Below the pieces are notes generated by a model that was not told the DNA's origin, did no database searches, and saw only the letters and a list, made by a program, of their open reading frames with translations. Position numbers and translations under genes: made by a program. A stretch of DNA of 64,000 nucleotides. Origin: Candidatus Sulfotelmatobacter sp. GTDB lineage: Bacteria > Acidobacteriota > Terriglobia > Terriglobales > Acidobacteriaceae. This document shows, piece after piece, positions 1 through 8,684 of the stretch. The first letter of the stretch is position 1. Each line of letters opens with the position of its first letter. The stretch covers positions 16,902-80,901 of the forward strand of contig JASHNU010000075.1 of the NCBI GenBank assembly GCA_030041475.1, in the 5' to 3' direction.

Positions 1-15
1 ATTTCGTGGTACGAG

Positions 16-405
16 TCAGACGCTCGTCTCATGCGAACCATAGCCTCGGTGTACCAAGTCGCCCTCCTGGATCAGGTTTTCTGTTTCAGCTGCACGGGCG
101 AGGGCAATCCTTTGAAGCGTCGAGCTGACAACATCAAATGTCTTGACGTAGGGAGCTCCGTCGAAAAGTTCGTCCAGAATTTTCAATACTTCTGGATATC
201 CCCATGAGCTGTAAGCCTCCGCATTCCTTTTGTGATCCCAGAAACTGATGGCTGCGACTTCCAAGCCATCGGTGGCAGCCAGAGTGATCAAGTCCAGGAA
301 GCCTTCTTGCTTTCGTAGCCAGGGAAGAATTTCGTGGTCCACGAGATTCGTAAACTCGGCGAGTGAATTCGGTTTCAGGCGCACAGCAACCTTGCGGGCA
401 AACAT
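16..405 (-). CDS. Small antibiotic-biosynthesis-monooxygenase-like protein
   Basis: A 129-residue protein with the look of the dimeric alpha/beta barrel (ABM/EthD-like) fold: N-terminal strand with Val-Arg-Leu-Lys, 'LRKQEGFLDL' near residues 30-40, and 'AISFWDHKRNAEAY' near 52-66. Members of this fold act as cofactor-free mono-oxygenases or as plain binding proteins, so the reaction cannot be named. The ATG at 405 is chosen over the TTG at 411 because a GGAG lies 7 nt upstream of the ATG. No signal peptide. It stands alone, divergent from the regulator at 694. Confidence 0.7.
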   Translation of the reverse strand: MFARKVAVRLKPNSLAEFTNLVDHEILPWLRKQEGFLDLITLAATDGLEVAAISFWDHKRNAEAYSSWGYPEVLKILDELFDGAPYVKTFDVVSSTLQRIALARAAETENLIQEGDLVHRGYGSHETSV

Positions 406-693
406 GGGCAAGCTCCGCGATTGATGTTGCCACTCACCATCGAAATAGCTAGTAGTAAGCAGCGTCGAAATCTCTTTCCCGAGACGGGAGAACCGTCCCC
501 CAACGGCTCCCCCACCTTGGGATTACCTTTCGGGAGATTTCGTGCAGCAATTTGCTGCAGCTCTTTCCAACAAGCAACGAAACTGTTCCCGAACTTGACC
601 TAACCAGCTAACGCACTGGGGGCGAAGCAGTTAGTCAAATCTCTGACCTGCCATGCTAGAATTCCCAGCACTTGTGGGGACGGGTGTTCGTGT
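406..693. other. Intergenic region between divergent genes
   Basis: No convincing gene. A 60-codon plus-strand frame at 421-603 has no ribosome site and no recognisable motif. The region should carry the promoters for the flanking divergent genes, but I could not pick out a good -35/-10 pair. Confidence 0.4.
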
Positions 694-2988
694 ATGCACC
701 AGCATGAACCAGCTGGCCGGATTGTCCGTTTTGGATCCTTCGAGGCTGATCTCAAAGAAGGCAAGCTCACCAAGGCGGGGATTCGAATTCATTTGCAAGA
801 ACAGCCGTTACAGATTCTGGCGCTGTTGCTGGAGCACCCGGGTCAGCTCGTCACCAGGGAGGAAATCCGTCAGAAACTTTGGTCGCGCGATACGTTTGTG
901 GAGTTTGACGATGCGTTGAACACCGCGATGCGGAAGCTGCGCGCGGCCTTGAACGATTCAGCTGACAATCCGAGGTTTCTGGAAACGGTCCCCCGCCGAG
1001 GCTATCGTTTTATTGCTCCCGTGGTTTGGACGCCCGAATCGCGAGCCGTGACCCCAGTCAAGTCCGGCCCGAGTCGCCACCCGTATTTTTGGCTCGCCGC
1101 CGCTCTCATTGTGGCAGGTGCAGGCGTCGCAGGATTCCGGCACTTTCGCCGGCCTGCTTTGCAAATCACTTCCAGGGACACGATCGTCCTCGCCGATTTT
1201 GCCAACAGCACGGGCGATACAGTGTTCGACGATGCACTGAAGCAGGCGCTGGCCGTGGAACTGGGACAATCTCCTTTCCTGAACGTGCTCTCCGACCGAA
1301 GAGTCAGCGAGACCTGGGGGATGATGGGCCATTCTGCGAGTGAACGCATCACGGGAGATGCCGGGCGGGAGCTTTGCCTTCGCACGGGCAGCAAGGCCGT
1401 GCTGGGCGGGATGATCTCCAGCTTGGGCAGCCATTACCTGATTGGCCTGAATGCCGTCGCCTGCAGCACGGGCGATACCCTGGTCCAAGAACAGAGCGAA
1501 GCCGCAAGCAAGGAAGAAGTTCTGAAGGCTCTGAGTCGAGCCGCTTCCATTCTACGCACTAAGCTGGGAGAGTCGCTCCCTTCGGTGCAGAAGTTTGACG
1601 TTCCGATTGAAGTCACGACACCTTCGCTCGAAGCCCTGAAAAACTACAGCATGGGTGTCAGAGTAGCTCACGAACAGGGAGACGCGCCGAGCATTCCGTT
1701 TCTGAAGCGGGCGGTTGAACTCGACCGTAACTTCCCCATGGCGTACGCCCAATTGGCGATAGCGTACGGCAATCTCAGTCAACCGTCCGTCGCCCTGGAA
1801 TACGCGACCAAGGCATTCGAATTGAGTGACCGGGTCAGCGAACGGGAAAAACTGCGTATCTCCGCGGCTTATTTTCGTGCCACGGGAGAGGTGGAGAAGG
1901 AGGGCCAGATCTACGAACTGTGGATCGCAGACTACCCTCGTGATCCTGTTCCTCACGAGAACTTGGGGGCGAGCTACTTCAACACAGGGCAATATGACAA
2001 AGCTCTCGCGGAATTTCAGGAAGGGTCGGGGCTTGCGCCCGACCATGTCGTCAGCTACGCAAATCTTGGGGCAGCGTACCTCTGCCTGAACCGGCTGGAG
2101 GAAGCCAAAGCCACCTTTGATCAGGCGCTCGCACACAAGCTAGATGGGGGATGGTTGCGCGAGAACATGTACTATCTTGCTTTTCTGCGGGGAGATGCCG
2201 TGGAGATGGAGCGGCAAGTAGCTTGGGGTGCCGGCAAGCCCGGAGACGAAGACCCGCTGCTGTCCAAGCAATCTGACACCGAGGCTTACTATGGGCGGTT
2301 CAACCAGGCACGGGACCTTTCCCGCCGAGCGGTGGTCTCGGCTCTCCGCGCGGACTCCAGAGAAGCGGCGGCTTTCTGGCAGCTCAATGCTGCGCTGCGC
2401 GAGGCGGAGTTGGGCAACACTGCATCCGCGAGGCAAGGAGTCACGGCGGCTTTGGCGCTGTCTTCGGGGCGGGATGTGAAGGTGGCGGCAGCCCTCGCGC
2501 TGGCTCGCACTGGCGGTGCTGCCCGAGCCAAGGCCCTGGCCGAGGAACTGGGGAAGAACTACCCATCGAATACGCTGCTGATGCTCTACTGGCTGCCGAC
2601 CATCAACGCCGCCATCGAACTCAGCAAGCGTAATTCATCCCAAGCGCTTGCGGATCTGGAGGCTGCTGTTCCTTACGAACTAGGCGGAGCAGGAACGTTC
2701 ATCAGCTACTTGTACCCGGTGTACGTGCGCGGCCAAGCCTATCTGCTGGCGCGCAATGGAGCGGCCGCCGCCGCCGAGTTCCAGAAAGTGCTGAATCACC
2801 GGGGCATCGTGCAGAATTTTGTGACAGGATCACTGGCGCACCTTCAAATCGGTCGTGCTTACGCGATGGAAGGGGATACCGCAAAGGCGAAAGGTGCGTA
2901 CCAAGACTTCCTCAAACTCTGGAAAGACGCCGACCCCGACATCCTCATCCTGAAAGAAGCCAAGGCGGAGTATGCGAAGCTGCAGTAG
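694..2988 (+). CDS. Winged-helix (CadC/OmpR-type) regulator with TM segment and TPR repeats
   Basis: A 764-residue membrane-anchored transcription regulator. Residues about 10-100 form an OmpR/CadC-type winged helix (FGSFEADLKEGKL, LLEHPGQLVTREEIRQKLW, LNTAMRKLRAAL, PRRGYRF). One transmembrane helix follows at about 130-148. Next comes a TolB-like region beginning 'DTIVLADFANSTGD', then a long tandem array of tetratricopeptide repeats to the C-terminus. This wHTH-TM-TPR architecture is greatly expanded in Acidobacteria; by analogy with CadC the extracytoplasmic part would sense a signal or partner while the N-terminus binds DNA. No receiver domain or phospho-Asp is present. Target genes cannot be inferred from the neighbours. 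Confidence 0.85.
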   Translation: MHQHEPAGRIVRFGSFEADLKEGKLTKAGIRIHLQEQPLQILALLLEHPGQLVTREEIRQKLWSRDTFVEFDDALNTAMRKLRAALNDSADNPRFLETVPRRGYRFIAPVVWTPESRAVTPVKSGPSRHPYFWLAAALIVAGAGVAGFRHFRRPALQITSRDTIVLADFANSTGDTVFDDALKQALAVELGQSPFLNVLSDRRVSETWGMMGHSASERITGDAGRELCLRTGSKAVLGGMISSLGSHYLIGLNAVACSTGDTLVQEQSEAASKEEVLKALSRAASILRTKLGESLPSVQKFDVPIEVTTPSLEALKNYSMGVRVAHEQGDAPSIPFLKRAVELDRNFPMAYAQLAIAYGNLSQPSVALEYATKAFELSDRVSEREKLRISAAYFRATGEVEKEGQIYELWIADYPRDPVPHENLGASYFNTGQYDKALAEFQEGSGLAPDHVVSYANLGAAYLCLNRLEEAKATFDQALAHKLDGGWLRENMYYLAFLRGDAVEMERQVAWGAGKPGDEDPLLSKQSDTEAYYGRFNQARDLSRRAVVSALRADSREAAAFWQLNAALREAELGNTASARQGVTAALALSSGRDVKVAAALALARTGGAARAKALAEELGKNYPSNTLLMLYWLPTINAAIELSKRNSSQALADLEAAVPYELGGAGTFISYLYPVYVRGQAYLLARNGAAAAAEFQKVLNHRGIVQNFVTGSLAHLQIGRAYAMEGDTAKAKGAYQDFLKLWKDADPDILILKEAKAEYAKLQ

Positions 2989-3072
2989 GCCTTACAACGT
3001 CTAACAAAGCTTAATTTCTCCAGCAATCCGTGAAAGAAGTCGGAACATCTCTACGGACGGGACTTGCCCGAT

Positions 3073-3197
3073 GGCATCGAACTATTGCCTGATAAGTTGT
3101 GGGAACTGGTCGAACCGTTCATCCCAGTTGGCTGCGGCTAAGCCCAAAGGCGGAAGACCGCGCCTGGCAGACCGCGTTGTTGATCGCCTGAGCGGTC
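3073..3197 (+). pseudogene. Relic of an IS5-family transposase N-terminus
   Basis: Reading the frame from about 3085 gives 'LPDKLWELVEPFIP', the usual start of IS5-type transposases. It hits a stop after about 20 codons. A shift of one frame at about 3143 resumes the family's next motif, 'KPKGGRPRLADR'. Nothing after about 3200 resembles the catalytic domain. This is a frameshifted, truncated remnant; no intact terminal repeats were found. Its 3' edge abuts the next gene. Confidence 0.65.
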
Positions 3198-3272
3198 GTC
3201 GTCGTGGTTATTTCCTTGAACTGGATGCGCCTCACGTCGAGCGCAGGCGCATTTCTTGATATAGTTTTACCC

Positions 3273-3626
3273 ATGTTCGAGAACTTTACTGCCACCGACC
3301 GCTGGGCGAAAAAATCCGCGCACTGCGTTTATCAGGCGCAGATCGTCGCCATCGCTACGCGTCACGCCGATGCCGTGGACTACAAATTCCTGGTTGACGG
3401 ACGCAAAGTGTGGGTGGCCCTGCCGCATCCCGCATGGGTGGAATACAAGAAACGCACGGGCCGCATTATTACCGACTCGCTGGGCGTGGAGATTGCCGGG
3501 CATTATCTAAAGAGCGCGCTCGAATCAGGCGAGGGCCTTGGGAGCGAGATGTATTCGCTGACTGTGGAAGAAACGCTGGCGCATCTCGATGCGGCCATCG
3601 CAGAGATGCAGGCGCAGCCGGCATAG
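3273..3626 (+). CDS. Hypothetical protein, 117 residues
   Basis: I do not recognise the family. The protein is soluble, begins MFENFTATDRWAKKS, has an even mix of residues and a C-terminal helix (LTVEETLAHLDAAIAEMQ). The frame is open further upstream to 3204, but that part overlaps the transposase relic, so the ATG at 3273 is preferred. No clear Shine-Dalgarno is seen; a TATAGT-like box ends only a few bases before the ATG, so the message may be leaderless. It may form a transcription unit with the small gene at 3651, 24 bases further on. Confidence 0.6.
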   Translation: MFENFTATDRWAKKSAHCVYQAQIVAIATRHADAVDYKFLVDGRKVWVALPHPAWVEYKKRTGRIITDSLGVEIAGHYLKSALESGEGLGSEMYSLTVEETLAHLDAAIAEMQAQPA

Positions 3627-3650
3627 AGTGACCTAGGAGAGAGGTGGCGT

Positions 3651-3866
3651 GTGAAAAAAGAAGCGTACGTCCTCAATATCGCAGGAGAGGACAACGTGCT
3701 CGTCGCGCAAGAGGAGGAGGCGCGGGACTTGGTGGGGTGGACTCCCGACGAATCCTCGGATGCGGTAGAGGTCCGGGCAGACGATCCTCGGCTGACCCAA
3801 GAGACAGTCGAGATTGACCCGGGCGCTGACGCATTCGCACCGGTCATAGCCATCTCCATACACTGA
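3651..3866 (+). CDS. Small acidic hypothetical protein
   Basis: A 71-residue, strongly acidic protein (many Glu/Asp, starting MKKEAYVLNIAGEDNVL) with a GTG start preceded by a purine-rich AGGAGAGAGG at good spacing. Family unknown. It sits between the 117-residue protein and the convergent mutase gene. The opposite strand is also open here (3633-3863), so coding is likely but not certain. Confidence 0.4.
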   Translation: MKKEAYVLNIAGEDNVLVAQEEEARDLVGWTPDESSDAVEVRADDPRLTQETVEIDPGADAFAPVIAISIH

Positions 3867-3894
3867 AGGGTTCTGGCAAGATGGCCGTCAGGCC

Positions 3895-5511
3895 CTAAAT
3901 CACCACCGCTTCCTTGTACTCCCCGAACACGCGCCGCATGGCGTCGGCGATTTCGCCCACCGTCGCATAAGCCTCGACCCCAGCCAAAATTCGCGGCATG
4001 ACGTTCGCGCCGGATCTCGCCGCATCTTCTACACCGGCCAACGCCGCCTTCCATGGGCCTGCATCCCGCTTCGCTCTGAGCGCCCGCACGCGGTCGATCT
4101 GTTTCGGCTCGAGGGCGGGATCGATGCGCTGAATCGGGATCGCCTTTTCTTCTTCCACCTCGAACCGATTCACGCCGACGACGATTGATTCCTGGTGGTC
4201 GACCTGCCGCTGATATTCGTAGGCCGCGTTCTGAATTTCCTGCTGCACGAAGCCGCGCTCGATCGCCTTCAGCATTCCGCCGAGAACCTCAATCTTGCCG
4301 AGATACTCCGCCGCACGCTTCTCAATCTCGTTGGTCAGCGTCTCGAGGTAGTACGAGCCGGCCAGAGGATCAATGGTCTGTGGCGCGCCCGATTCATAGG
4401 CGATAATCTGCTGCGTGCGTAGCGCGATGCGGGCGGCCTGCTCGGTGGGCAGGGCGAGGGCTTCGTCGTAGGAATTCGTGTGCAGCGATTGCGTCCCGCC
4501 CATTACTGCGGCCAGCGCCTGAATCGCCGTGCGCACGATGTTGTTCTCTGGTTGCTGCGCGGTCAGAGTCGAGCCGGCGGTCTGGGTGTGGAAGCGCAGC
4601 ATCCAGGAGCGCGGATTCTTCGCCTTGAAATGTTCGCGCATGATGCGCGCCCACATGCGGCGGGCGGCGCGGAACTTGGCGACTTCCTCGAGAAAGTTGC
4701 TATGCGCGTTGAAGAAGAACGACAGCCGCGGCCCGAATTTGTCGACATCAAGCCCGGCTCTGATCGCGGCTTCTACATAGGCCATGCCGTTGCCCAGGGT
4801 AAAGGCGACTTCCTGCACGGCGGTCGACCCGGCTTCGCGCATGTGATAGCCGGAGATGGAAATCGTGTTCCAGTCGGGCACGCGCTCGTTGGCCCAGGCA
4901 AACATGTCGGTGATGACGCGCATGGCCTGCTGCGGCGGATAAATGTATGTCCCGCGCGCGATGTACTCCTTGAGCACGTCGTTCTGAACGGTGCCCGAGA
5001 GCTTGCGGATGTCGCCGCCCTGCCGCTTCGCCACGGCCACATACAGCGCCAGCAGAATTGATGCCGTGGCGTTGATGGTCATCGACGTTGAAATTTTCGT
5101 CAGTTCGATGCCATCGAAGAGACGCTGCATATCCTCGATCGAGTCGATCGCTACGCCAACCTTCCCGACTTCCCCTGCCGCCATGCAATGGTCGGAATCC
5201 ATCCCGATCTGTGTGGGTAAGTCGAACGCTACCGACAATCCCGTGGTTCCGTTGGCGAGGAGATATTTGTAGCGCTTGTTCGATTCCTCGGCGTCACCCA
5301 TGCCGGCGTACTGGCGCATGGTCCACAGGCGGCCGCGGTACATGGTCGCTTGCACGCCGCGCGTGAAGGGATATTCGCCGGGATAGCCGACCTCGCTTTC
5401 GTAATCCGAGCCCTTGAGATCGGCGGGCGTGTAGAGCGGGTTTACAGGAATGTGCGAGGAAGTTTCAATGTCTCTCGCACTTTCAGGAGGGGTCGTCAGT
5501 TTTTGCTTCAT
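3895..5511 (-). CDS. Methylmalonyl-CoA mutase, large (catalytic) subunit without B12 domain
   Basis: A 538-residue B12-dependent acyl-CoA mutase catalytic barrel, interconverting methylmalonyl-CoA and succinyl-CoA. Recognisable motifs are '[17 protein letters not shown]' with '[15 protein letters not shown]' after it, '[12 protein letters not shown]', '[12 protein letters not shown]', '[15 protein letters not shown]' and '[20 protein letters not shown]'. The protein ends about where the C-terminal cobalamin-binding domain of one-piece mutases would begin, so it belongs to the type whose B12 domain is a separate small subunit. Neither that subunit nor the MeaB chaperone is in the window. An isobutyryl-CoA-type mutase cannot be excluded. 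Confidence 0.9.
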   Translation of the reverse strand: MKQKLTTPPESARDIETSSHIPVNPLYTPADLKGSDYESEVGYPGEYPFTRGVQATMYRGRLWTMRQYAGMGDAEESNKRYKYLLANGTTGLSVAFDLPTQIGMDSDHCMAAGEVGKVGVAIDSIEDMQRLFDGIELTKISTSMTINATASILLALYVAVAKRQGGDIRKLSGTVQNDVLKEYIARGTYIYPPQQAMRVITDMFAWANERVPDWNTISISGYHMREAGSTAVQEVAFTLGNGMAYVEAAIRAGLDVDKFGPRLSFFFNAHSNFLEEVAKFRAARRMWARIMREHFKAKNPRSWMLRFHTQTAGSTLTAQQPENNIVRTAIQALAAVMGGTQSLHTNSYDEALALPTEQAARIALRTQQIIAYESGAPQTIDPLAGSYYLETLTNEIEKRAAEYLGKIEVLGGMLKAIERGFVQQEIQNAAYEYQRQVDHQESIVVGVNRFEVEEEKAIPIQRIDPALEPKQIDRVRALRAKRDAGPWKAALAGVEDAARSGANVMPRILAGVEAYATVGEIADAMRRVFGEYKEAVVI

Positions 5512-5529
5512 TCGATTACCCGAGAAACG

Positions 5530-5608
5530 GATTGCAGATCGCAGATTTCGGATTGAAGATTCATGCCGAAATGTAAAATCTGCAATCTGAAATCTTCGAT
5601 CTGAAATC
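5530..5608. repeat. Short inverted/dispersed repeat upstream of the mutase gene
   Basis: Arms GATTGCAGAT at 5530-5539 and ATCTGCAATC at 5578-5587 are perfect inverted repeats. A second imperfect pair (5544-5561 against 5591-5608, 15 of 18 matching) overlaps them. The motif is typical of low-complexity 'gatttcagattgcag' repeats between genes in acidobacterial genomes. It could fold as a hairpin in RNA. Confidence 0.55.
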
Positions 5609-5634
5609 GCGCTGTTGAAATGGCCGGCAAGACG

Positions 5635-5988
5635 TCACTGACGCTGGGTCTTTCTCCGGACTCTCCAGAACGAGCTTAGCCCGAACCAGGCAAAGGCTAA
5701 TGTGAAGCAAATCACAATCGCGACCCGGCCGGCGGTGGTGCGCCCGGCCTGATATTTCATGTATTCCCGGACCAGGCCAACGCCGCCAAAGGCCGCCATA
5801 GTCAAGAAAAGGGTGCCAATGACCTCAAGCCACAGCTGATGCAGGGCGTGACCAAAGGAGCGGGCGGTGGTGCGCACCCCGGCCAGAAGGGCACTGAGCG
5901 TGCGGCTGCGCCCGGCCTGATCCCGCGCGGCATTCAACGCAACCCGCGCCGCCACCCCCAACTTTCGTAAGGCAGAAACTTTACTCAC
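5635..5988 (-). CDS. Small two-helix membrane protein, unknown
   Basis: A 117-residue protein with a basic, Ala/Arg-rich N-terminal third and two predicted membrane helices (about 53-72, WLEVIGTLFLTMAAFGGVGL; about 86-104, GRVAIVICFTLAFAWFGL), ending in a basic tail (RVRRKTQRQ). Start is GTG at 5988. Family not recognised. It is upstream of and co-directional with the mutase gene, but a repeat lies between them. Confidence 0.6.
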   Translation of the reverse strand: MSKVSALRKLGVAARVALNAARDQAGRSRTLSALLAGVRTTARSFGHALHQLWLEVIGTLFLTMAAFGGVGLVREYMKYQAGRTTAGRVAIVICFTLAFAWFGLSSFWRVRRKTQRQ

Positions 5989-6119
5989 GGCCTCGATTTT
6001 AACAGCCTTCGGCGCTACAATGACCCCACGCGCGGCCGGTGAACCGCAAGGCCCAGCGCGGCATCAAAGTAAGTGTTTACTGGTGCAGTCGACTTGTTGG
6101 GAACGGCCAGGGGCTTTTC

Positions 6120-6425
6120 GTGGATCCACAGCTCAAGCAGCTCATGAAGGAACTCGGCGACGCCATTAATGAGTCCCTGTCCGACTCGGAACAGATATCC
6201 GAGGTGGTGGGCCGCATCAAGGAAGGCGGCTATGACATTTTCCTGGTGCTGGAAGCCACCATCGGCGTCAGCAAGCAGGGCGAAAAGCCTACGGACAAGA
6301 CGTCCCTCATTACCACCCTTTCGACCAACCCCGAGTTCAAGGTGAGCGACCAGGACCTGAAATTCCTGAAGTCTTTGCGCATCAAGATCGACGAAGAAAA
6401 GCAGGACAAGGGAAAAGACAAGTAA
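6120..6425 (+). CDS. Hypothetical protein, about 101 residues
   Basis: Soluble protein with an N-terminal amphipathic helix (VDPQLKQLMKELGDAINESL), a central strand-rich stretch (GGYDIFLVLEATIG) and a very basic/acidic C-terminus (KIDEEKQDKGKDK). The frame opens at 6039, but a GTG at 6120 with AGGGG about 6 nt upstream gives the better start; an internal ATG at 6144 is possible. Located just before glgC on the same strand. Family not recognised. Confidence 0.55.
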   Translation: MDPQLKQLMKELGDAINESLSDSEQISEVVGRIKEGGYDIFLVLEATIGVSKQGEKPTDKTSLITTLSTNPEFKVSDQDLKFLKSLRIKIDEEKQDKGKDK

Positions 6426-6569
6426 CCGCCCTCCAGCTGCAACTCTGCCTTCAAAAATCAGCCCAAGCGACTGTGCTACCATCTACTGTTTTCTTTCCGC
6501 ATCTGCCGTGCGGAAGAGAAGATTCCGGATGGCTCAACGCTGCTCAGGACCGGAATCTCAGAGGCAGTG

Positions 6570-7820
6570 ATGAAAGACACGCTGGGGGTTCTTTTGGCAG
6601 GCGGGGCTGGGGAGCGCCTCTATCCTCTCACCCGCGACCGCGCCAAACCGGCAGTTACCTTCGGCGGAATCTACCGCATCATTGACATCACCCTTTCCAA
6701 CTGCCTGAACTCCGATTTGCGCCGCGTCTACATCCTCACCCAGTACAAGGCGCTCTCGCTCAACCGGCATATCCGCGAAGGCTGGAACATTTTGGGTCGC
6801 GAGGTCGGGGAGTTCATAGAAGTGTTGCCTCCGATGAAGCGGGTGAGCGATCAGTGGTATCAGGGGACGGCCGACGCGGTGTATCAGAATATCTATTCGA
6901 TCGGCTCGGAGCAGCCCAAGTACGTGCTGATTCTTTCCGGCGACCACATCTACAAAATGGATTACGGCAAGATGCTGACGCAGCATCAGGACTCTGCGGC
7001 CGACATCACGCTGGCGACGATTCAGATCGATCCTGAGGAGACCTGCCGCTTCGGCGTCGTCGATGTGGACAAAGACGGGCGCATCAACGGTTTTGAGGAG
7101 AAGCCGAAGTCCACTGCGCTGCGCTCGCCGCTCAATCCCGCCAAGGTCGCCGGCTCGATGGGCGTTTACCTGTTCAACGCTGATGTGCTCATTCCGGTGC
7201 TGCTCAAAGATGCGGAAAATCCGCAGTCCAGCCATGACTTCGGCAAAGACATTTTGCCGAAAATGGTGGACGATTATCGCGTCTTCGCCTACGACTTCGT
7301 CGACGAAAACAAGAAGGAAGCGCTCTACTGGCGCGACGTGGGCACGCTCGAAGCCTATTACGAAGCCAACATGGATATCACTTCGGTCTCGCCGATCTTC
7401 AACCTTTACGACGCGGCATGGCCGATCCGTACTCACCAGCGGCAGTATCCGCCAGCGAAATTCGTCTTTGCCGAGGTTGGGCGCATGGGCACGGCGCTCG
7501 ACTCCATCGTGTCCAACGGTTGCATCGTCTCCGGAGGAACGGTCAAGAATTCCGTGCTCTCACCCGACGTGCGGGTAAACTCCTACTCCGAAGTGGAGGA
7601 TTCGATTTTGTTCTCGCATGTCAGCGTCGGGCGCCGGTGCCGCATCCGCAAGGCGATTCTCGACCGCGATGTACACATTCCAGAAGGCACGACTATCGGC
7701 TATGACGCCGCGGCTGATCGCCAGCGTTATTTCGTCACCGAAAGCGGCATCACGGTCGTGACGCGCGACTACTCGCTGTTCGAGAATCCGGTCACCGTGG
7801 ATTACTTCAGTGCTGAGTAA
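6570..7820 (+). CDS. glgC: Glucose-1-phosphate adenylyltransferase
   Basis: A 416-residue ADP-glucose pyrophosphorylase: ATP + glucose-1-phosphate to ADP-glucose + PPi, the committed step of bacterial glycogen synthesis in the cytoplasm. The nucleotidyltransferase signature 'LLAGGAGERLYPLTRDRAKPAV' lies near residues 9-30, followed by 'YRIIDITLSNCLNSD', 'WYQGTADAVYQN', 'ILSGDHIYKMDY' and a C-terminal left-handed beta-helix region ('SNGCIVSGGTVKNSVLS'). Length is normal for GlgC. Start ATG 6570 has GAGG 5 nt upstream; a GTG codon directly precedes it. No other glycogen genes are in the window. Confidence 0.95.
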   Translation: MKDTLGVLLAGGAGERLYPLTRDRAKPAVTFGGIYRIIDITLSNCLNSDLRRVYILTQYKALSLNRHIREGWNILGREVGEFIEVLPPMKRVSDQWYQGTADAVYQNIYSIGSEQPKYVLILSGDHIYKMDYGKMLTQHQDSAADITLATIQIDPEETCRFGVVDVDKDGRINGFEEKPKSTALRSPLNPAKVAGSMGVYLFNADVLIPVLLKDAENPQSSHDFGKDILPKMVDDYRVFAYDFVDENKKEALYWRDVGTLEAYYEANMDITSVSPIFNLYDAAWPIRTHQRQYPPAKFVFAEVGRMGTALDSIVSNGCIVSGGTVKNSVLSPDVRVNSYSEVEDSILFSHVSVGRRCRIRKAILDRDVHIPEGTTIGYDAAADRQRYFVTESGITVVTRDYSLFENPVTVDYFSAE

Positions 7821-8228
7821 CTACCTTTGTTCCCCGCGATCCCCTCGGCTGTGTTTTGTGCGAGTTTGCGTGTGACCGTGATCACCAACTGTGATCTGGG
7901 TGCTAGCTCGTTACTTGCACTCGGAGAGGTGCAAAATCGGAAGGACATCCGGGGATTTCCACAAGCCGCTGGGCGAGCTAAAGTTACCGAGGCTAAACGA
8001 TTCCGTGAAATCTTTGGTTGACATCCAGCAGCGCTGAGGACATAATCCGGTTTCATTCAAAACGATTCAAAAAGTCAATCGTGAGCCGACTAACTTTGTC
8101 TAGCCAGCCCGCGCTGAAGCGCGACCGCAAGGAATCGACTTTGGTTCTTGCATTGAGGGGGCTGCCGAACTCGCAGCGCAGGCTAGAGGTTAACCAACAA
8201 CTTTCACCACTCTGAGAAGGAGAAACCC
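7821..8228. other. Intergenic region with promoter and long leader
   Basis: No gene is supported here; short frames at 7827-8021 and 8018-8215 look like chance. The region holds a near-consensus promoter (entered separately) and a leader of about 175 nt before the ATG at 8229. The leader contains a short GCGCTGAAGCGC hairpin and an AGAAGGAGA ribosome site. I see no known riboswitch in it. Confidence 0.5.
8018..8046 (+). promoter_or_regulatory. Near-consensus sigma70-type promoter
   Basis: TTGACA at 8018-8023, a 17-nt spacer, then CATAAT at 8041-8046 (five of six to TATAAT). Transcription would start near 8053 and read into the secreted-protein operon at 8229-10723. It is one of the two clearest promoters in the window. 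Confidence 0.7.
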
Positions 8229-8684
8229 ATGAGGCGTAGTCGTTCGAAACCCACTCTATTGATCGCTGGGCTGCTGACCGGCCTGCTGATGGCGATCGTG
8301 TCCGTCCCACTGTTAGCTCAACCCGTAGGCGAGCCGGCCTACGACCTCAGTAAAGAAGTCACACTCAGCGGCACGGTATCGACTGTGCTGCACAATGCAC
8401 CTCGCGGAATGGCCTGGGGCTCCCACCTCCTGATGGAGACAGCTTCCGGCAGGGTGGATGCCAGCCTCGGCCGCTGGGCGCTAGAGGGCAAAGGCGCACT
8501 CTCCGTCAGTGTCGGCCAGCAGGTCGAAGTTACCGGCATCATGAGGACCCTGAAGGACAAAGAAGTCTTCGTGGCCCGCACCGTTAAAGTGAACGGAAAG
8601 GTCTACGCGGTTCGCGACCAGCACGGCATGTCGGTGTCGCCGCAGACGCGTCAACTCGCCGCTAAGAAAGGGGAGTCGCTATGA
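8229..8684 (+). CDS. Secreted protein with OB-fold-like domain
   Basis: A 151-residue protein with a clear Sec signal peptide (basic MRRSRSKP, hydrophobic core to about residue 30, cleavage near LLA-QP). The mature part (EVTLSGTVSTVLHN, GKGALSVSVGQQVEVTGIM, EVFVARTVKVNGKVY) reads like the small OB-fold, nucleic-acid-binding-like proteins seen in bacterial periplasms, but I cannot assign a family. Start is supported by AGAAGGAGA. Its stop overlaps the ATG of the next gene (ATGA), so the two are translationally coupled. Confidence 0.7.
   Translation: MRRSRSKPTLLIAGLLTGLLMAIVSVPLLAQPVGEPAYDLSKEVTLSGTVSTVLHNAPRGMAWGSHLLMETASGRVDASLGRWALEGKGALSVSVGQQVEVTGIMRTLKDKEVFVARTVKVNGKVYAVRDQHGMSVSPQTRQLAAKKGESL

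Noticed and set aside
3503..4054. 183-codon minus-strand frame
   Set aside because: Antisense to the genes at 3273 and 3651 and overlaps the end of the mutase gene; composition is Arg/Ser-rich.
6558..7436. 292-codon minus-strand frame
   Set aside because: Complementary-strand shadow of glgC.
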